DNA from: Nakamurella silvestris
Lineage (GTDB): Bacteria; Actinomycetota; Actinomycetes; Mycobacteriales; Nakamurellaceae
NCBI GenBank assembly: GCA_003576535.1
Contig: QXCQ01000088.1
Span: forward strand, 69,099 to 102,955
Length of the DNA stretch: 33,857 nt
Direction of reading: 5' to 3'
In this document: positions 26,029 through 33,799 of the stretch, one piece after another
How the letters are laid out: each line of letters opens with the position of its first letter
Position numbering within the stretch: the first letter of the stretch is position 1
Notes under the pieces: generated by a model
Database searches by the model: none
Seen by the model: only the letters and a program-made list of their open reading frames with translations
Told to the model about the DNA's origin: nothing
Position numbers and translations under genes: made by a program

Positions 26029-26535
26029 GTGCAGGAGCCGGACCCTGTTCCCGCTACGTTGGCTGAGGTCTACGCGTCCAAGCGGTTGTCTCTCGTGCGC
26101 CTGGCCATGGTGTTGGTCGATGACCGAGAGACTGGCGAGGACATCGTCCAGGACGTGTTCGCCAAACTCTCCCGGGGGCCGGCGGGACGGTTGGCATCGG
26201 CACCGTCCTCGGAGTACCTCAGACGGGCCGTCCTCAACACGGCCCGGTCTGCCCTTCGACGCAGACGGGTGCGCCGATCGTTGACCCGCTCGTCAGAGGC
26301 CCATGCCCCACCGGCCGATGAGCTCGTGACCCGGGCATCTGATCGGGCGGTCATGATGCAGCAGCTTGATCGGCTCCCCCGTCGGCAACGAGAGGTTCTG
26401 GTACTTCGCTACTTCGAAGACCTGGGCACCGCAGAGATCGCTCGGACCCTGGGTATCTCCACCAGCGCAGTCTCCTCATCCGAATCCCTCGGCCTGAAGA
26501 AGCTCAACAACTTTCTAGGACAACGCCATGACTGA
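26029..26535 (+). CDS. ECF RNA polymerase sigma factor
   Basis: This 168-residue protein has region 2 (LVRLAMVLVDDRETGEDIVQ, EYLRRAVLNTARSALRRRR) and region 4 (LPRRQREVLVLRYFEDLGTA, then IARTLGISTSAVSSS). I prefer GTG 26029 because GGGAGG lies 4 nt upstream; the longer ATG at 25984 would lie only 6 nt after the promoter motif. The gene overlaps the next by 8 nt. Confidence 0.92.
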   Translation: MQEPDPVPATLAEVYASKRLSLVRLAMVLVDDRETGEDIVQDVFAKLSRGPAGRLASAPSSEYLRRAVLNTARSALRRRRVRRSLTRSSEAHAPPADELVTRASDRAVMMQQLDRLPRRQREVLVLRYFEDLGTAEIARTLGISTSAVSSSESLGLKKLNNFLGQRHD

Positions 26536-27328
26536 CTTGAAAAACACTCTCAAAGAAGCGCTAGCCGCGCGCGCGCAGATCACTGAAAGTGACCTGACCA
26601 AGTCCTACCCGGTTGCCCGTCCGAGCAGGGCGGCCCCCATCGCCATCGCGGCAGCAGTGGCCGTGGTCGGTGTCGCAGGCGGGGTGATCGCCCTCAACGC
26701 GGGGGGCGGATCCACAGATGCTGCCGCCCCGGTACCGTCCGTGCCGACAATGACTGCGACAACAACTGACAGTGTTGCGCTCCTGAACTCAGGAAACACC
26801 TCCGTATCCCCGGTTTCGGACCCTGCCGATGAGGGCGCACTGGTGGATCAGGCTCCATTGGTGGGGTACCTGGACAGGATCGGTGAGCTGATCAAGGCCA
26901 AGGGCCTGACCGGGTACGTCGATGCCGCACTCCACGTCCCCGAACGGTCCGTCACGATCTCCTGGAAGGGAACCCCGCCGGCCGAACTCACCCCGCTGGT
27001 CGCGGAAGCCGCATCCCAGGGCATTACCATCACCTTCGTCGCCGCACCTTACAGCGATGCAGAGCTGCAAAGTGCCCTCGAAGAGATCAGCGGGCCCCTC
27101 GCGGACATGGCCAATCTGCGACTCGAGGGACACGCCATCGACATGATCGGGCTGGCTGAAGGGCACACCGGACTCGCCATCGCCGGGCCGCTGGCCTCGA
27201 CGAACCCCGAGACCCAGGCCCAGATCCGGGCGATCGCCCGCGAAGCAATCGGTGACATACCGATCTTCTTCGTCGCCCAGCCGCCCAAGATGGACACCGA
27301 TGACCTGAAATCCGGAAACGGGAGCTGA
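26528..27328 (+). CDS. Membrane-anchored sigma partner with W-x-G sensor module
   Basis: This 266-residue protein overlaps the sigma gene by 8 nt. A cytoplasmic segment (1-35) and one transmembrane helix (about 36-58) are followed by a Pro/Thr/Ser linker. The extracytoplasmic module starts near residue 110, with VTISWKGTPPAELTPLVAEA (W146), then ITITFVAAPYSDAEL, TGLAIAG and AIGDIPIFF. It aligns closely with the partner at 23547 and with unit 1 of the secreted protein at 5077. Likely anti-sigma or sensor (inferred). Confidence 0.87.
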   Translation: MTDLKNTLKEALAARAQITESDLTKSYPVARPSRAAPIAIAAAVAVVGVAGGVIALNAGGGSTDAAAPVPSVPTMTATTTDSVALLNSGNTSVSPVSDPADEGALVDQAPLVGYLDRIGELIKAKGLTGYVDAALHVPERSVTISWKGTPPAELTPLVAEAASQGITITFVAAPYSDAELQSALEEISGPLADMANLRLEGHAIDMIGLAEGHTGLAIAGPLASTNPETQAQIRAIAREAIGDIPIFFVAQPPKMDTDDLKSGNGS

Positions 27329-27337
27329 AAGACAAAT

Positions 27338-27384
27338 CCCAGTTCCTGGAGGTCGACAGGATCGCCCGACCCCCAGGAACTGGT
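27338..27384 (+). terminator. Branched hairpin after the sigma partner
   Basis: CCAGTTCCTGG (27339-27349) pairs with CCAGGAACTGG (27373-27383), with an inner GGTCG/CGACC stem. It starts 10 nt beyond the stop at 27328. Confidence 0.65.
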
Positions 27385-27581
27385 CAGTATCTCAGCTCCG
27401 GCAAATCGAAATCAGGTAGGCTTTAAAGCGCGTGTGGAACTATATTTTTGGCGGCAAAAGCTCACCAATCCTCTTTGGGAAGGTAGATGGATGCTGGTTT
27501 GTGCTGGTAAGCGCCGTGTGAGCCGTAGTCATGTTGAACTCTTCGTGTGATCTCGTCGAGGCGCGCCAGTCTTACTCAGGC

Positions 27582-27995
27582 TCAGCTATCAGAATTGGGC
27601 CATACGATGAAGTCGATCCGTTTCAGGCCGGTATCAGAATCTGATCCCACTTGGGCTGCGACCATGTGAGGGCCGCGGCCTCTTGGGAGTGGCATTTCAC
27701 CGATTTCTTCGTCGAGATCAGGTGCGATGAGCAAACCGATCTCGTTGGCCGTAAACGTGTGGGCTGCCGTTTCGAAGCCTTCCAGTTCTGCGGAGATGGG
27801 GCTGCCTTCGCGCACGTCGACCACGACCACTACGTCCTCTTCGAACTCCATCGAGACAGCCACCCCGTAGCCGGGTACCTGCTGGATCGGTGGCGTGCGC
27901 GGGAACACCCAGAATTTCGGATCTTCGTCGATGTCCGACCCCACAAGATCATAGCATCGGTACTGATCTCGGCAGATGGTTCGTCTTTGCGGCAT
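27582..27995 (-). CDS. Hypothetical protein (137 aa)
   Basis: ATG at 27995 has GAGGAG 9 nt upstream. The product is acidic and beta-rich (DPKFWVFPRTPPIQQVPGYG, then FEEDVVVVVDVREGSPISAE and ENEIGLL-type strands). It has no signal peptide or transmembrane segment, and I do not recognise the family. It may be an immunity or element-associated protein, given the nuclease fragment next door on the same strand, but that is only a guess. Confidence 0.7.
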   Translation of the reverse strand: MPQRRTICRDQYRCYDLVGSDIDEDPKFWVFPRTPPIQQVPGYGVAVSMEFEEDVVVVVDVREGSPISAELEGFETAAHTFTANEIGLLIAPDLDEEIGEMPLPRGRGPHMVAAQVGSDSDTGLKRIDFIVWPNSDS

Positions 27996-28073
27996 AGAGA
28001 TTCACTCCTCACCTGTTGCCTAGTGCCTTGTCGTGTCAGGTGATGTTCACCCAGAACGGATCGAATATACCCT

Positions 28074-28247
28074 CTACACCCATGAGTCCCTGTTGAGCGT
28101 ATAAGGATCTGAGGCGTCGACCGGTGATCTGGTTTCCTCTTTCGAGATTATTGTCCCCGCTTCGAAATAGAGTCTATCGCCCTCTAGTGTTGTAGCGAAG
28201 GGATATTCGTTGCATTCTCTTGTCCGTGGGGCGAGGAGTGGATCTAG
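28074..28247 (-). pseudogene. NucA/NucB-like nuclease fragment truncated at an IS481
   Basis: The last 57 codons of a minus-strand gene survive: TRECNEYPFATTLEG followed by a tail ending LNRDSWV. Cys-x-Glu-Tyr-Pro-Phe-Ala is the active-site neighbourhood of the NucA/NucB deoxyribonuclease family, often found in secreted nucleases and polymorphic toxins. The frame reaches the CTAG (28244-28247) that flanks the IS481 end; the 5' part is not found on the other side of the element. Confidence 0.5.
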
Positions 28248-28248
28248 G

Positions 28249-29422
28249 TGTTGCATCCCGGGACGTTGGTGACACGCGGGTGGGCGTGGTCCTGGAATAG
28301 GTGAAGGTCTCCTGGTTTGGTGTGAAGCGACTAAGAAACACGCCCAACCAGGGAGACCAACGTGAGCCCACCGCAGGTGCCCCGTTGACCCCGGAAGGGT
28401 GCCGGCGGCCCAAGTGAGCGTGTCGATTCCGGGCGTCCGATCTGTCACGTGGCCGCCGAGGCCGGGGTGGCCCGCCAAACCCTGGCGAAGTGGCATCACC
28501 GGTGGAAAGAAGCCGGTCAGGCCGGTTTACACGACAGGTCATCACGCCCCCGCCGGTCCGGCGAATCAAACCGATCGGCAGGCGGTGGACATGATCTGTT
28601 GGCCACGACGTTCGATGAAACTCGGCCCGGTGATGCTCGTGGCCGAGCTGGCCAATCACGGGTTCGTAGCGGCCGCCTCGACGATCCACCGGGTCCTGGT
28701 CCGCCGGAGGATTTCCCGGCTACGCGACCTGGACGTCACGGGTGAGGGCATGCGCGTCCGTGCCGGCGACACGGCCGGGAAACCAGACCCACCGCGGCGG
28801 TATGAGTACCCGGTCGCCGGGCACATGATCCATGTCGATGTAAAGAAACTCGGGAAGATCCCCGACGGTGGTGATTGGCGGGCCCACGGCCGTGGAACCG
28901 ATGCGCACCGGGCATCCAAACGCCGGAAACGACCAGGATGGGTGTACCTGCACACCGCGATCGATGACCACTCCCGCCTGGCATCTCCCCCCGCCCTAGC
29001 GGGCCGGGAGGTGCCCCCACCGAGGAACTCACCGACGAGAAGGCCGTGACAGCAGCCGGTTTCTGGGAACGGGCCGTCCTGTTCTTTCACGCCCACGGGA
29101 TCGAGGACATCCACCGGGTGTTGACCGACAACGGGTCCTGCTACAGATCAAAGCTCTTCAACAACGCCGTCGCCGCGACCGGCACGACCCACAAGTACAC
29201 CCGCCCGTACCGGCCCCAGACCAACGGCAAGGTCGAACGGTTCCATCGCACGATGGCCCGCGAATGGGCCTACCAACAGGCTTGGCAGTCCAACGAGCAC
29301 CGCAACAGCCAACTGACCGTGTTCGGAGCACAGGTGTAACTATCACCGTCCCCACACCGCACTACGAGGCCTCACCCCAGTCATGCGCACCGACGCTGTT
29401 ACGAACCTCTATGGATGCAACA
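28249..29422 (+). mobile_element. IS481-family insertion sequence, decayed
   Basis: Terminal inverted repeats TGTTGCATCC (28249-28258) and GGATGCAACA (29413-29422) bound a 1,174-bp element. CTAG lies one base outside each end (28244-28247, 29424-29427), which is the known insertion core preference of IS481. The outer flanking bases differ (tCTAGg versus gCTAGc), so this is not a clean target duplication. Confidence 0.8.
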
Positions 29423-29427
29423 GCTAG
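28362..29427 (+). pseudogene. IS481-family transposase, multiply frameshifted
   Basis: Recognisable pieces in changing frames are the N-terminal HTH (CHVAAEAGVARQTLAKWHHRW) and STIHRVLVRRRISRLRDLDV. The DDE core pieces are YPVAGHMIHVDVKKLGKIP, VYLHTAIDDHSRLA, VLTDNGSCYRSKLFNNAV, and RPYRPQTNGKVERFHRTMAR; the tail is HTALRGLTPVMRTDAVTNLY. Frameshifts lie near 28380, 28560, 28984-29018 (a palindromic insertion) and 29330. Confidence 0.88.
28980..29015. repeat. Palindromic mini-insertion inside the transposase
   Basis: GGCATCTCCC (28980-28989) pairs with GGGAGGTGCC (29006-29015) with one wobble, and CCCGC/GCGGG is nested around a CCTA loop. Relative to the expected protein about 32 net bases are inserted between DDHSRLA and TEELTDEK. 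It looks like a REP/MITE-type element. Confidence 0.65.
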
Positions 29428-30386
29428 CCGCCGGCTCGGTCTGCCACTGTGACCCGGGTAGGACCTGAGCCGGTGATCACGTATCCCGACGGGATCGTGG
29501 CCGACTGGAGAATGTAGGCGTCGTAGTCGCCGGGGGTGAGCGTTTCGGTGTCGGATCCACATACTCGCGGGCCGAGCAAGGGGACGTTGATCGTCTTGTC
29601 CTTCAGAGGCCCGACGGTGGTGCTGTCCCCGTCGGGGCCCGGTTCAAGCATCGATACGATCTTCCCGTCGGACACTAAGAAGATCGTCCAGTTCATGGTG
29701 AGAAGCGGATCGCCGGTTCGGTTTGTCACGGTGATGTCGGCCGCCGATATCGCCCGGACGATCTTCGGGGGGTAGGAGACCGCCACCTCGAAGTAGCTCG
29801 ATTTGCGCAGCAGGTCGGCCAGTGGCGAGTCGCATGTCGGCCACGGCGGTACGTTGGTTTCCCCGGTTCCGGCGATCGGGACAGGAGGCAGTTCGACAGA
29901 GGACGCTTTCGCGCTTCCGCCGGAGGTCGGATGGTCGTCTTCGCCGCTGGTGGAGGTGCGCGGGTTCTCGGTTGCCGCGCTTCCCGCGCCGGGCCCCGCG
30001 ACGGCGGAACCAGACGGCGCATGGGTGTTCGGCGTTTCAAGGACAGCCGTCGTCGAGGTCATGGACGGGCTCGACACCGTTGCCGGCGGCGGGGACGCGG
30101 GGGCTGGGGCTGCTCCCGGCCGCACTATGAGCAGGATCGCGACGGCCACCGCGATGACTGCCGCCGCAACGGTCAAGGGTGCCATCCACCGCTTTCCGCT
30201 GGACTCGGTGGGCTTGCCGTTCCTGATCCTCGGCCCTACTTCCAACAGATCGTCAGAGATGTCAGGGGCCCCAAGGGACAGTCTCTCGACCTCGGGTTCG
30301 GATCGCACCTGAGCGGTGCGCAGTAGCCGATCCAACTCCGCACTCGTAGAATCGTCTTCTGTCTCGTCGGCACCGTGGTCACCCAT
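29424..30386 (-). CDS. Membrane-anchored partner of an ECF sigma factor
   Basis: This 320-residue protein overlaps the sigma gene by 8 nt. A long acidic cytoplasmic region (1-66), one transmembrane helix (about 69-88), a Ser/Thr/Pro/Gly linker to about residue 180, and an Ig-like domain (VAVSYPPKIVRAISAADITV, then NWTIFLVSDGKIVSML) make up the rest. No W-x-G module is seen. The stop codon lies in the CTAG that borders the IS481 end, so the native C-terminus may have been altered by the insertion. Confidence 0.83.
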   Translation of the reverse strand: MGDHGADETEDDSTSAELDRLLRTAQVRSEPEVERLSLGAPDISDDLLEVGPRIRNGKPTESSGKRWMAPLTVAAAVIAVAVAILLIVRPGAAPAPASPPPATVSSPSMTSTTAVLETPNTHAPSGSAVAGPGAGSAATENPRTSTSGEDDHPTSGGSAKASSVELPPVPIAGTGETNVPPWPTCDSPLADLLRKSSYFEVAVSYPPKIVRAISAADITVTNRTGDPLLTMNWTIFLVSDGKIVSMLEPGPDGDSTTVGPLKDKTINVPLLGPRVCGSDTETLTPGDYDAYILQSATIPSGYVITGSGPTRVTVADRAGG

Positions 30387-30960
30387 TTCGAGTGCCTCCG
30401 TTCGTGGGTTTCGGTGTTTCGCGCTGATCGGTGACCTGCCGGACCCCTAGTCGGGCCGCGAGCCCCCTGCGTGCTCTGAACAGCCGACTTCGCGCCGCCT
30501 GTGGCGAAATGCCCAAGATCTGTGCGGCTTCGGTAGGACTGTGCCCGTCCCAAACAGTGAGTCGGAGCAGATCCTGATCGACACTCGCGAGCTGCGCAAT
30601 TGCCTCGCTGACCTCGTCGGCCAATCGATCCCGTGTCGACGGCCGCCCGGTGGTCACGCTCAGATACCTGTGCAGCTTCGTGGTGACTGCGGTCTGTCTG
30701 CGCGCGCCGCGTTGGAGGTTCGCCAAACTCAGGCTGGCGGCACGCAGCAGCCACCAACGGGATAGCGGTTCGAACGGAACGTCGGCCAATCGCCTCCAAG
30801 CCACCAGGAATGTGTCAGCGACTACGTCGGCGGCATCATCGACGTTGCCGACTCGGCGAAGCGCGTAGCCGAGCACCACAGCACTGTGGTCTCGGTACAA
30901 GTCGCGGAACCTGGATTCGGAGTCGGCATCGCGGCGTCCCGACTCAGCTGCCGCTGGCAT
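30379..30960 (-). CDS. ECF RNA polymerase sigma factor
   Basis: This 193-residue protein has region 2 (FRDLYRDHSAVVLGYALRRV, then DDAADVVADTFLVAWRRLAD) and region 4 (LASVDQDLLRLTVWDGHSPT, then AQILGISPQAARSRLFRAR). ATG at 30960 has a GAGAGAG stretch 7 nt upstream. It belongs to a different ECF branch from the two SigE-like proteins to the left. Confidence 0.92.
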   Translation of the reverse strand: MPAAAESGRRDADSESRFRDLYRDHSAVVLGYALRRVGNVDDAADVVADTFLVAWRRLADVPFEPLSRWWLLRAASLSLANLQRGARRQTAVTTKLHRYLSVTTGRPSTRDRLADEVSEAIAQLASVDQDLLRLTVWDGHSPTEAAQILGISPQAARSRLFRARRGLAARLGVRQVTDQRETPKPTNGGTRNG

Positions 30961-30982
30961 CGAAAATCTCTCTCATACCTCT

Positions 30983-31010
30983 AATTTCCGGCATCGAGCC
31001 GAGCGTTGCA
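30983..31010 (-). promoter_or_regulatory. ECF-type promoter candidate
   Basis: On the minus strand, TGCAAC (31010-31005) and GAAATT (30988-30983) are separated by 16 nt, 22 nt before the start codon. It resembles the candidate at 8298-8325. Confidence 0.3.
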
Positions 31011-31019
31011 CGACCGTGT

Positions 31020-31195
31020 GTCTGTGACAGGTTGTTTTGGCCCCACCGTGACGGCTCGATCTGACCCCACGTGCAACGCGCCGAAATCGGTTAACGACAT
31101 AGCCGATGGCGAGCCCGGTGCGTTGTTGAACGACGCGGGACACGGCTAGAGCCGCGAAGACGATGGTTAGGTGTGCGCTTCACGGACACGCTCAC
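31020..31195 (-). pseudogene. Transposase scrap plus IS-end-like repeat
   Basis: The minus strand encodes TIVFAALAVSRVVQQRTGLA (from 31167), the typical C-terminal core of IS1634/IS4-type transposases, with a 2-nt duplication just upstream. Below it two imperfect 24-nt units (each starting TGGGGYCA and ending GTCACRG) sit side by side, reminiscent of IS21-type end repeats. Confidence 0.45.
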
Positions 31196-31249
31196 ATTAT
31201 GAGCCGACCCAGTTCGGGACCTGCCTCTGGAGGTGTACGAATGGGGATC

Positions 31250-32465
31250 GGCGGATTCTGGCGGTCATTGCAACAGGAGCTTTTCGATCGCTTCGATCGG
31301 TTTCGCATAGGCTAGCCGCTTGCGGAGGCGGTCCTTAAGCTCCGTGGCGACCCGGTCGAGGTCGTGCTCGGCGTGGAGTGAGAGATCGCTACCTTTCGGG
31401 AAGCACTGGCGGAGCAGCCCGTTGGTGTTCTCGTTGACGCCGCGTTGCCAGGGCGAGTGAGGGTCGCAGAAGAAAATGTCGATGCCGGCATCGATCGCGA
31501 CCTGTTTCCATTCGCGCATCTCGACGCCTTGGTCGCAGGTCAGCGACCCTCGAAGGGTCTCAGGGAGTGCCTTGATCTTCACCGTCAACGCGTAGCGCAT
31601 CTTCTCGGCTGTATATCCCTGGGCAGGTGGACGAGCATGGTGTAGTTCGTCGCACGCTCGACGAGGGTACCGATCGCGGTCTGGTTGCCCTTCCCGATGA
31701 TCAGGTCGCCCTCCCAATGCCCTGGAGTGCCACGCTCGTTCGCTTCGGCCGGGCGCTCGGAGACATTGACCATGTCCGGGATTCGGTTCTTGCGTTGACC
31801 GGCCTTCCGCGATGGGCGGCGAAGACACCGGCCCGTCGGCAAATGCCTGGTCAGCTCCTGTTGCAACACTCCCCGCGCCTGAACATAGAGAGACTGGTAG
31901 ATGGTCTCTGGCGATACCTGCATCTCCTCCCGGCCCGGGAACTCCCGCTTCAGGCGTCCCGTGATCTGCTCGGGTGAGTACTTCTTCTTCAGCTCCCCTT
32001 CCACCCTTGCGCGTAGTTCTAGATTCACGCGGAGTTTCGCAGGTTTAGGTCTCGATGCCCGCTGGTATGAAAGGGCGTGGGCGGTGGTAGCCCGGGTATG
32101 CCTGCCCCCGAGGGGTGTTCCGTGACAACTCCCTAGACACCGTTGAAGCAGATCTCCCGATCACTGCTGCGACCTCACGTAACGATTTCCTCTAGGCACG
32201 CAAGACCGCGATCTACTCCCGATCGGCGAACGTCAAACAACGCCCCGTCACGTCCCTGCCACGACGAGGCCTGACACCGCCGGCAGCCGAGAGTATCCGC
32301 ACCCCGGTCGTCCGATCAGCCCCGAGAGGAACAACCGCGTTGGTCACAAATCACCCGCCTGCATCCGCTCCCAGAACAACTGGAGCAGATCAGGTCGTAC
32401 ACGAAGGGAATACATCGCCACAGCACACAATCCATCAGGGTGTTGCAACCACCGCTAGAACCCAG
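31250..32465 (-). mobile_element. IS30-family insertion sequence, decayed
   Basis: The left end (31253-31275, GATTCTGGCGGTCATTGCAACA) and the right end (TGTTGCAACCACCGCTAGAA, 32441-32460) are imperfect inverted repeats with the IS30-type layout (GATTC outside, GCAACA inside). Confidence 0.7.
31265..32415 (-). pseudogene. IS30-family transposase, frameshifted and with nonsense codons
   Basis: ATG 32415 starts SLRVRPDLLQLFWERMQAGD. Later pieces are ADRTTGVRILSAAGGVRP, CLTFADRE, REVAAVIGRSASTVSRELSR, YSPEQITGRLKREFPGREE, GHWEGDLIIGKGNQTAIGTL, and FFCDPHSPWQRGVNENTNGL. Frameshifts are seen near 32340, 32110 and 31615, and two TAG codons replace Glu and Gln near 32190-32215. It cannot make a functional transposase. 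Confidence 0.88.
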
Positions 32466-32631
32466 GGATCCCTATACGTGCCTCCCGACAGCGACGCCGA
32501 GCGGCAACAAAACGCCAGGTTGCCTAGGTGCTGCGAAGCTCGTAGTTATGTAGCGGCGTTCTGTGTTCGCTTCGTGGCGGTGTTATCGAACGTAAGCCAA
32601 CCGGTCACGGAGTAGCTCGAGGGCACTGGGA

Positions 32632-32892
32632 GTGAGTCGTTCGGCTTCGTCGACGTTAGACAGTCCCACGACGGCGGGTGAATTCGCTCTTGCCTGGCCC
32701 GAAGACGGAGCCGACCCCAAGCTCGCCCAGGACCAGGTCGGCCATCAGTTCGCATCGACCACCGCGGTGTACACCAATGTCAGCGGGTGCTTCATGAACA
32801 CCATGATGCGCAAAGTCCTCGATTCGAACCTCGCCCTGGACAAAGGAGGCAACCCACGACCGGCCCCGCCCTTGACTACCGCTGGCATCTAA
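32632..32892 (+). pseudogene. Tyrosine recombinase (integrase), C-terminal fragment
   Basis: DPKLAQDQVGHQFASTTAVY carries the conserved G-H and the Tyr nucleophile of phage-type integrases, followed by TNVSGCFMNTMMRKVLDSNL. The catalytic Arg regions and the N-terminal domains are absent. An 86-codon frame starts at GTG 32632 but its first 20 residues do not look native. Confidence 0.75.
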
Positions 32893-32900
32893 GAGAAGTC

Positions 32901-33189
32901 ATGGCCCGCCAGGGCCTGTGCTCGACCAGCGACCTTCGACCGCTCCTAAAACAGCGGGGTATCGAAGTGTCGGCCAGCCAGACCTACCGGCTGGTGGTCG
33001 AGACCCCGGAACGGTTGAGCCTGAAGACGTTGATGACCCTGTTGGACATCCTCGGGTGCCCGATGCAGGAGTTGATCGAACCGGTCCAAACACAGGCGGC
33101 AGTGAAGGCCGCCGGAGGTTGGGGTCGACACCGGGAACAGTGCCCTTGGCGACCACCGGCGTTCCCGTGCACGCATCGTCAGAGACTGA
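32901..33189 (+). pseudogene. XRE/Cro-type HTH regulator of an integrase cassette, frameshifted
   Basis: LDYRWHLREVMARQGLCSTS is followed by the HTH region (LLKQRGIEVSASQTYRLVVE, then RLSLKTLMTLLDILGCPMQE). Before LDYRW there is AAAGGAGG and, 6 nt later, ACG where a start codon is expected, so the native start seems lost. Only the internal ATG 32901 remains. One extra T near 33121 shifts the frame. Corrected, the gene would end at TGA 33187-33189 (SALGDHRRSRARIVRD); uncorrected, it reads on into the zinc-ribbon gene to 33488. Confidence 0.65.
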
Positions 33190-33194
33190 GCAAC

Positions 33195-33488
33195 GTGATG
33201 GTCAGAGCTAGCAGGAACTCGTTCGACGGAACGTGCGACGGGTGCGGGTTGCTCCGGAGACTGACACTCAGGGTCAGCGACGGGGCACGACGCTGCCGGA
33301 ATTGCGGTACACCCGGGGAGCTCTGCGACGGGTGCAGGAACACGTCGTGTAAAGATATTCAGAGGTGTCGATGCGGATCAGAACCATTGCTGAGCCTGCA
33401 TTTTGGCTATGGCGGTGTCAGAGCAGTTAGTCGCCGGGGCGGCCAACGACGAGTCGTCGGCCGCCTGACCAACCATCCCAGGCGGTGA
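33195..33488 (+). pseudogene. Zinc-ribbon N-terminus of a second recombinase
   Basis: GTG 33195/ATG 33198 starts a Cys-rich sequence: CDGCGLLRRLTLRVSDGARR, then CRNCGTPGELCDGC and CRCGS. In related actinobacterial cassettes an integrase, an XRE regulator and a large zinc-ribbon recombinase follow one another. Here only about 75 residues are recognisable before the frame turns Arg-rich and stops, so the gene is truncated. Confidence 0.5.
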
Positions 33489-33493
33489 AAAAG

Positions 33494-33799
33494 TCACGCG
33501 GTGCCGCGTGGTGCCTCCGGGCCATACTCCGCCGGCCGGTGCTTCTGCGGTCGGCGACGCGATCGCGCAAGGGGGCGGATATGCCCGTCGAAAAAAGTCA
33601 GGGCCGCGAAGGCCACAACATGATTGCCCAGCACACGTTGGCCGATCAACGGAAGCGGGTAGTCAGGGTCTTGGTACCAGGCGGCTATTGCCTGCACTGC
33701 TTGGAGGTCGGTCTCCGACATCTTGAAGGCTCGGGCAGCAAGCTCGTCTTCGCCGTAATCCCACAGAGCTCCGGCCGCCAGGCTCCTGGAGAAGCTCAC
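33494..33799 (-). CDS. Conserved-looking hypothetical protein (101 aa)
   Basis: GTG at 33799 starts SFSRSLAAGALWDYGEDELA, followed by AIAAWYQDPDYPLPLIGQRV and FAALTFFDGHIRPLARSRRRP. The composition is that of a genuine small helical protein with a basic tail. It is convergent with the zinc-ribbon remnant. I do not know its function; I have the impression that similar short proteins accompany actinobacterial integrases, but I cannot verify this. Confidence 0.65.
   Translation of the reverse strand: MSFSRSLAAGALWDYGEDELAARAFKMSETDLQAVQAIAAWYQDPDYPLPLIGQRVLGNHVVAFAALTFFDGHIRPLARSRRRPQKHRPAEYGPEAPRGTA

Noticed and set aside
32816-32835. tRNA T-loop-like GATTCGAACC
   Set aside because: It lies inside the integrase coding fragment, and the neighbouring bases do not form a T-stem.
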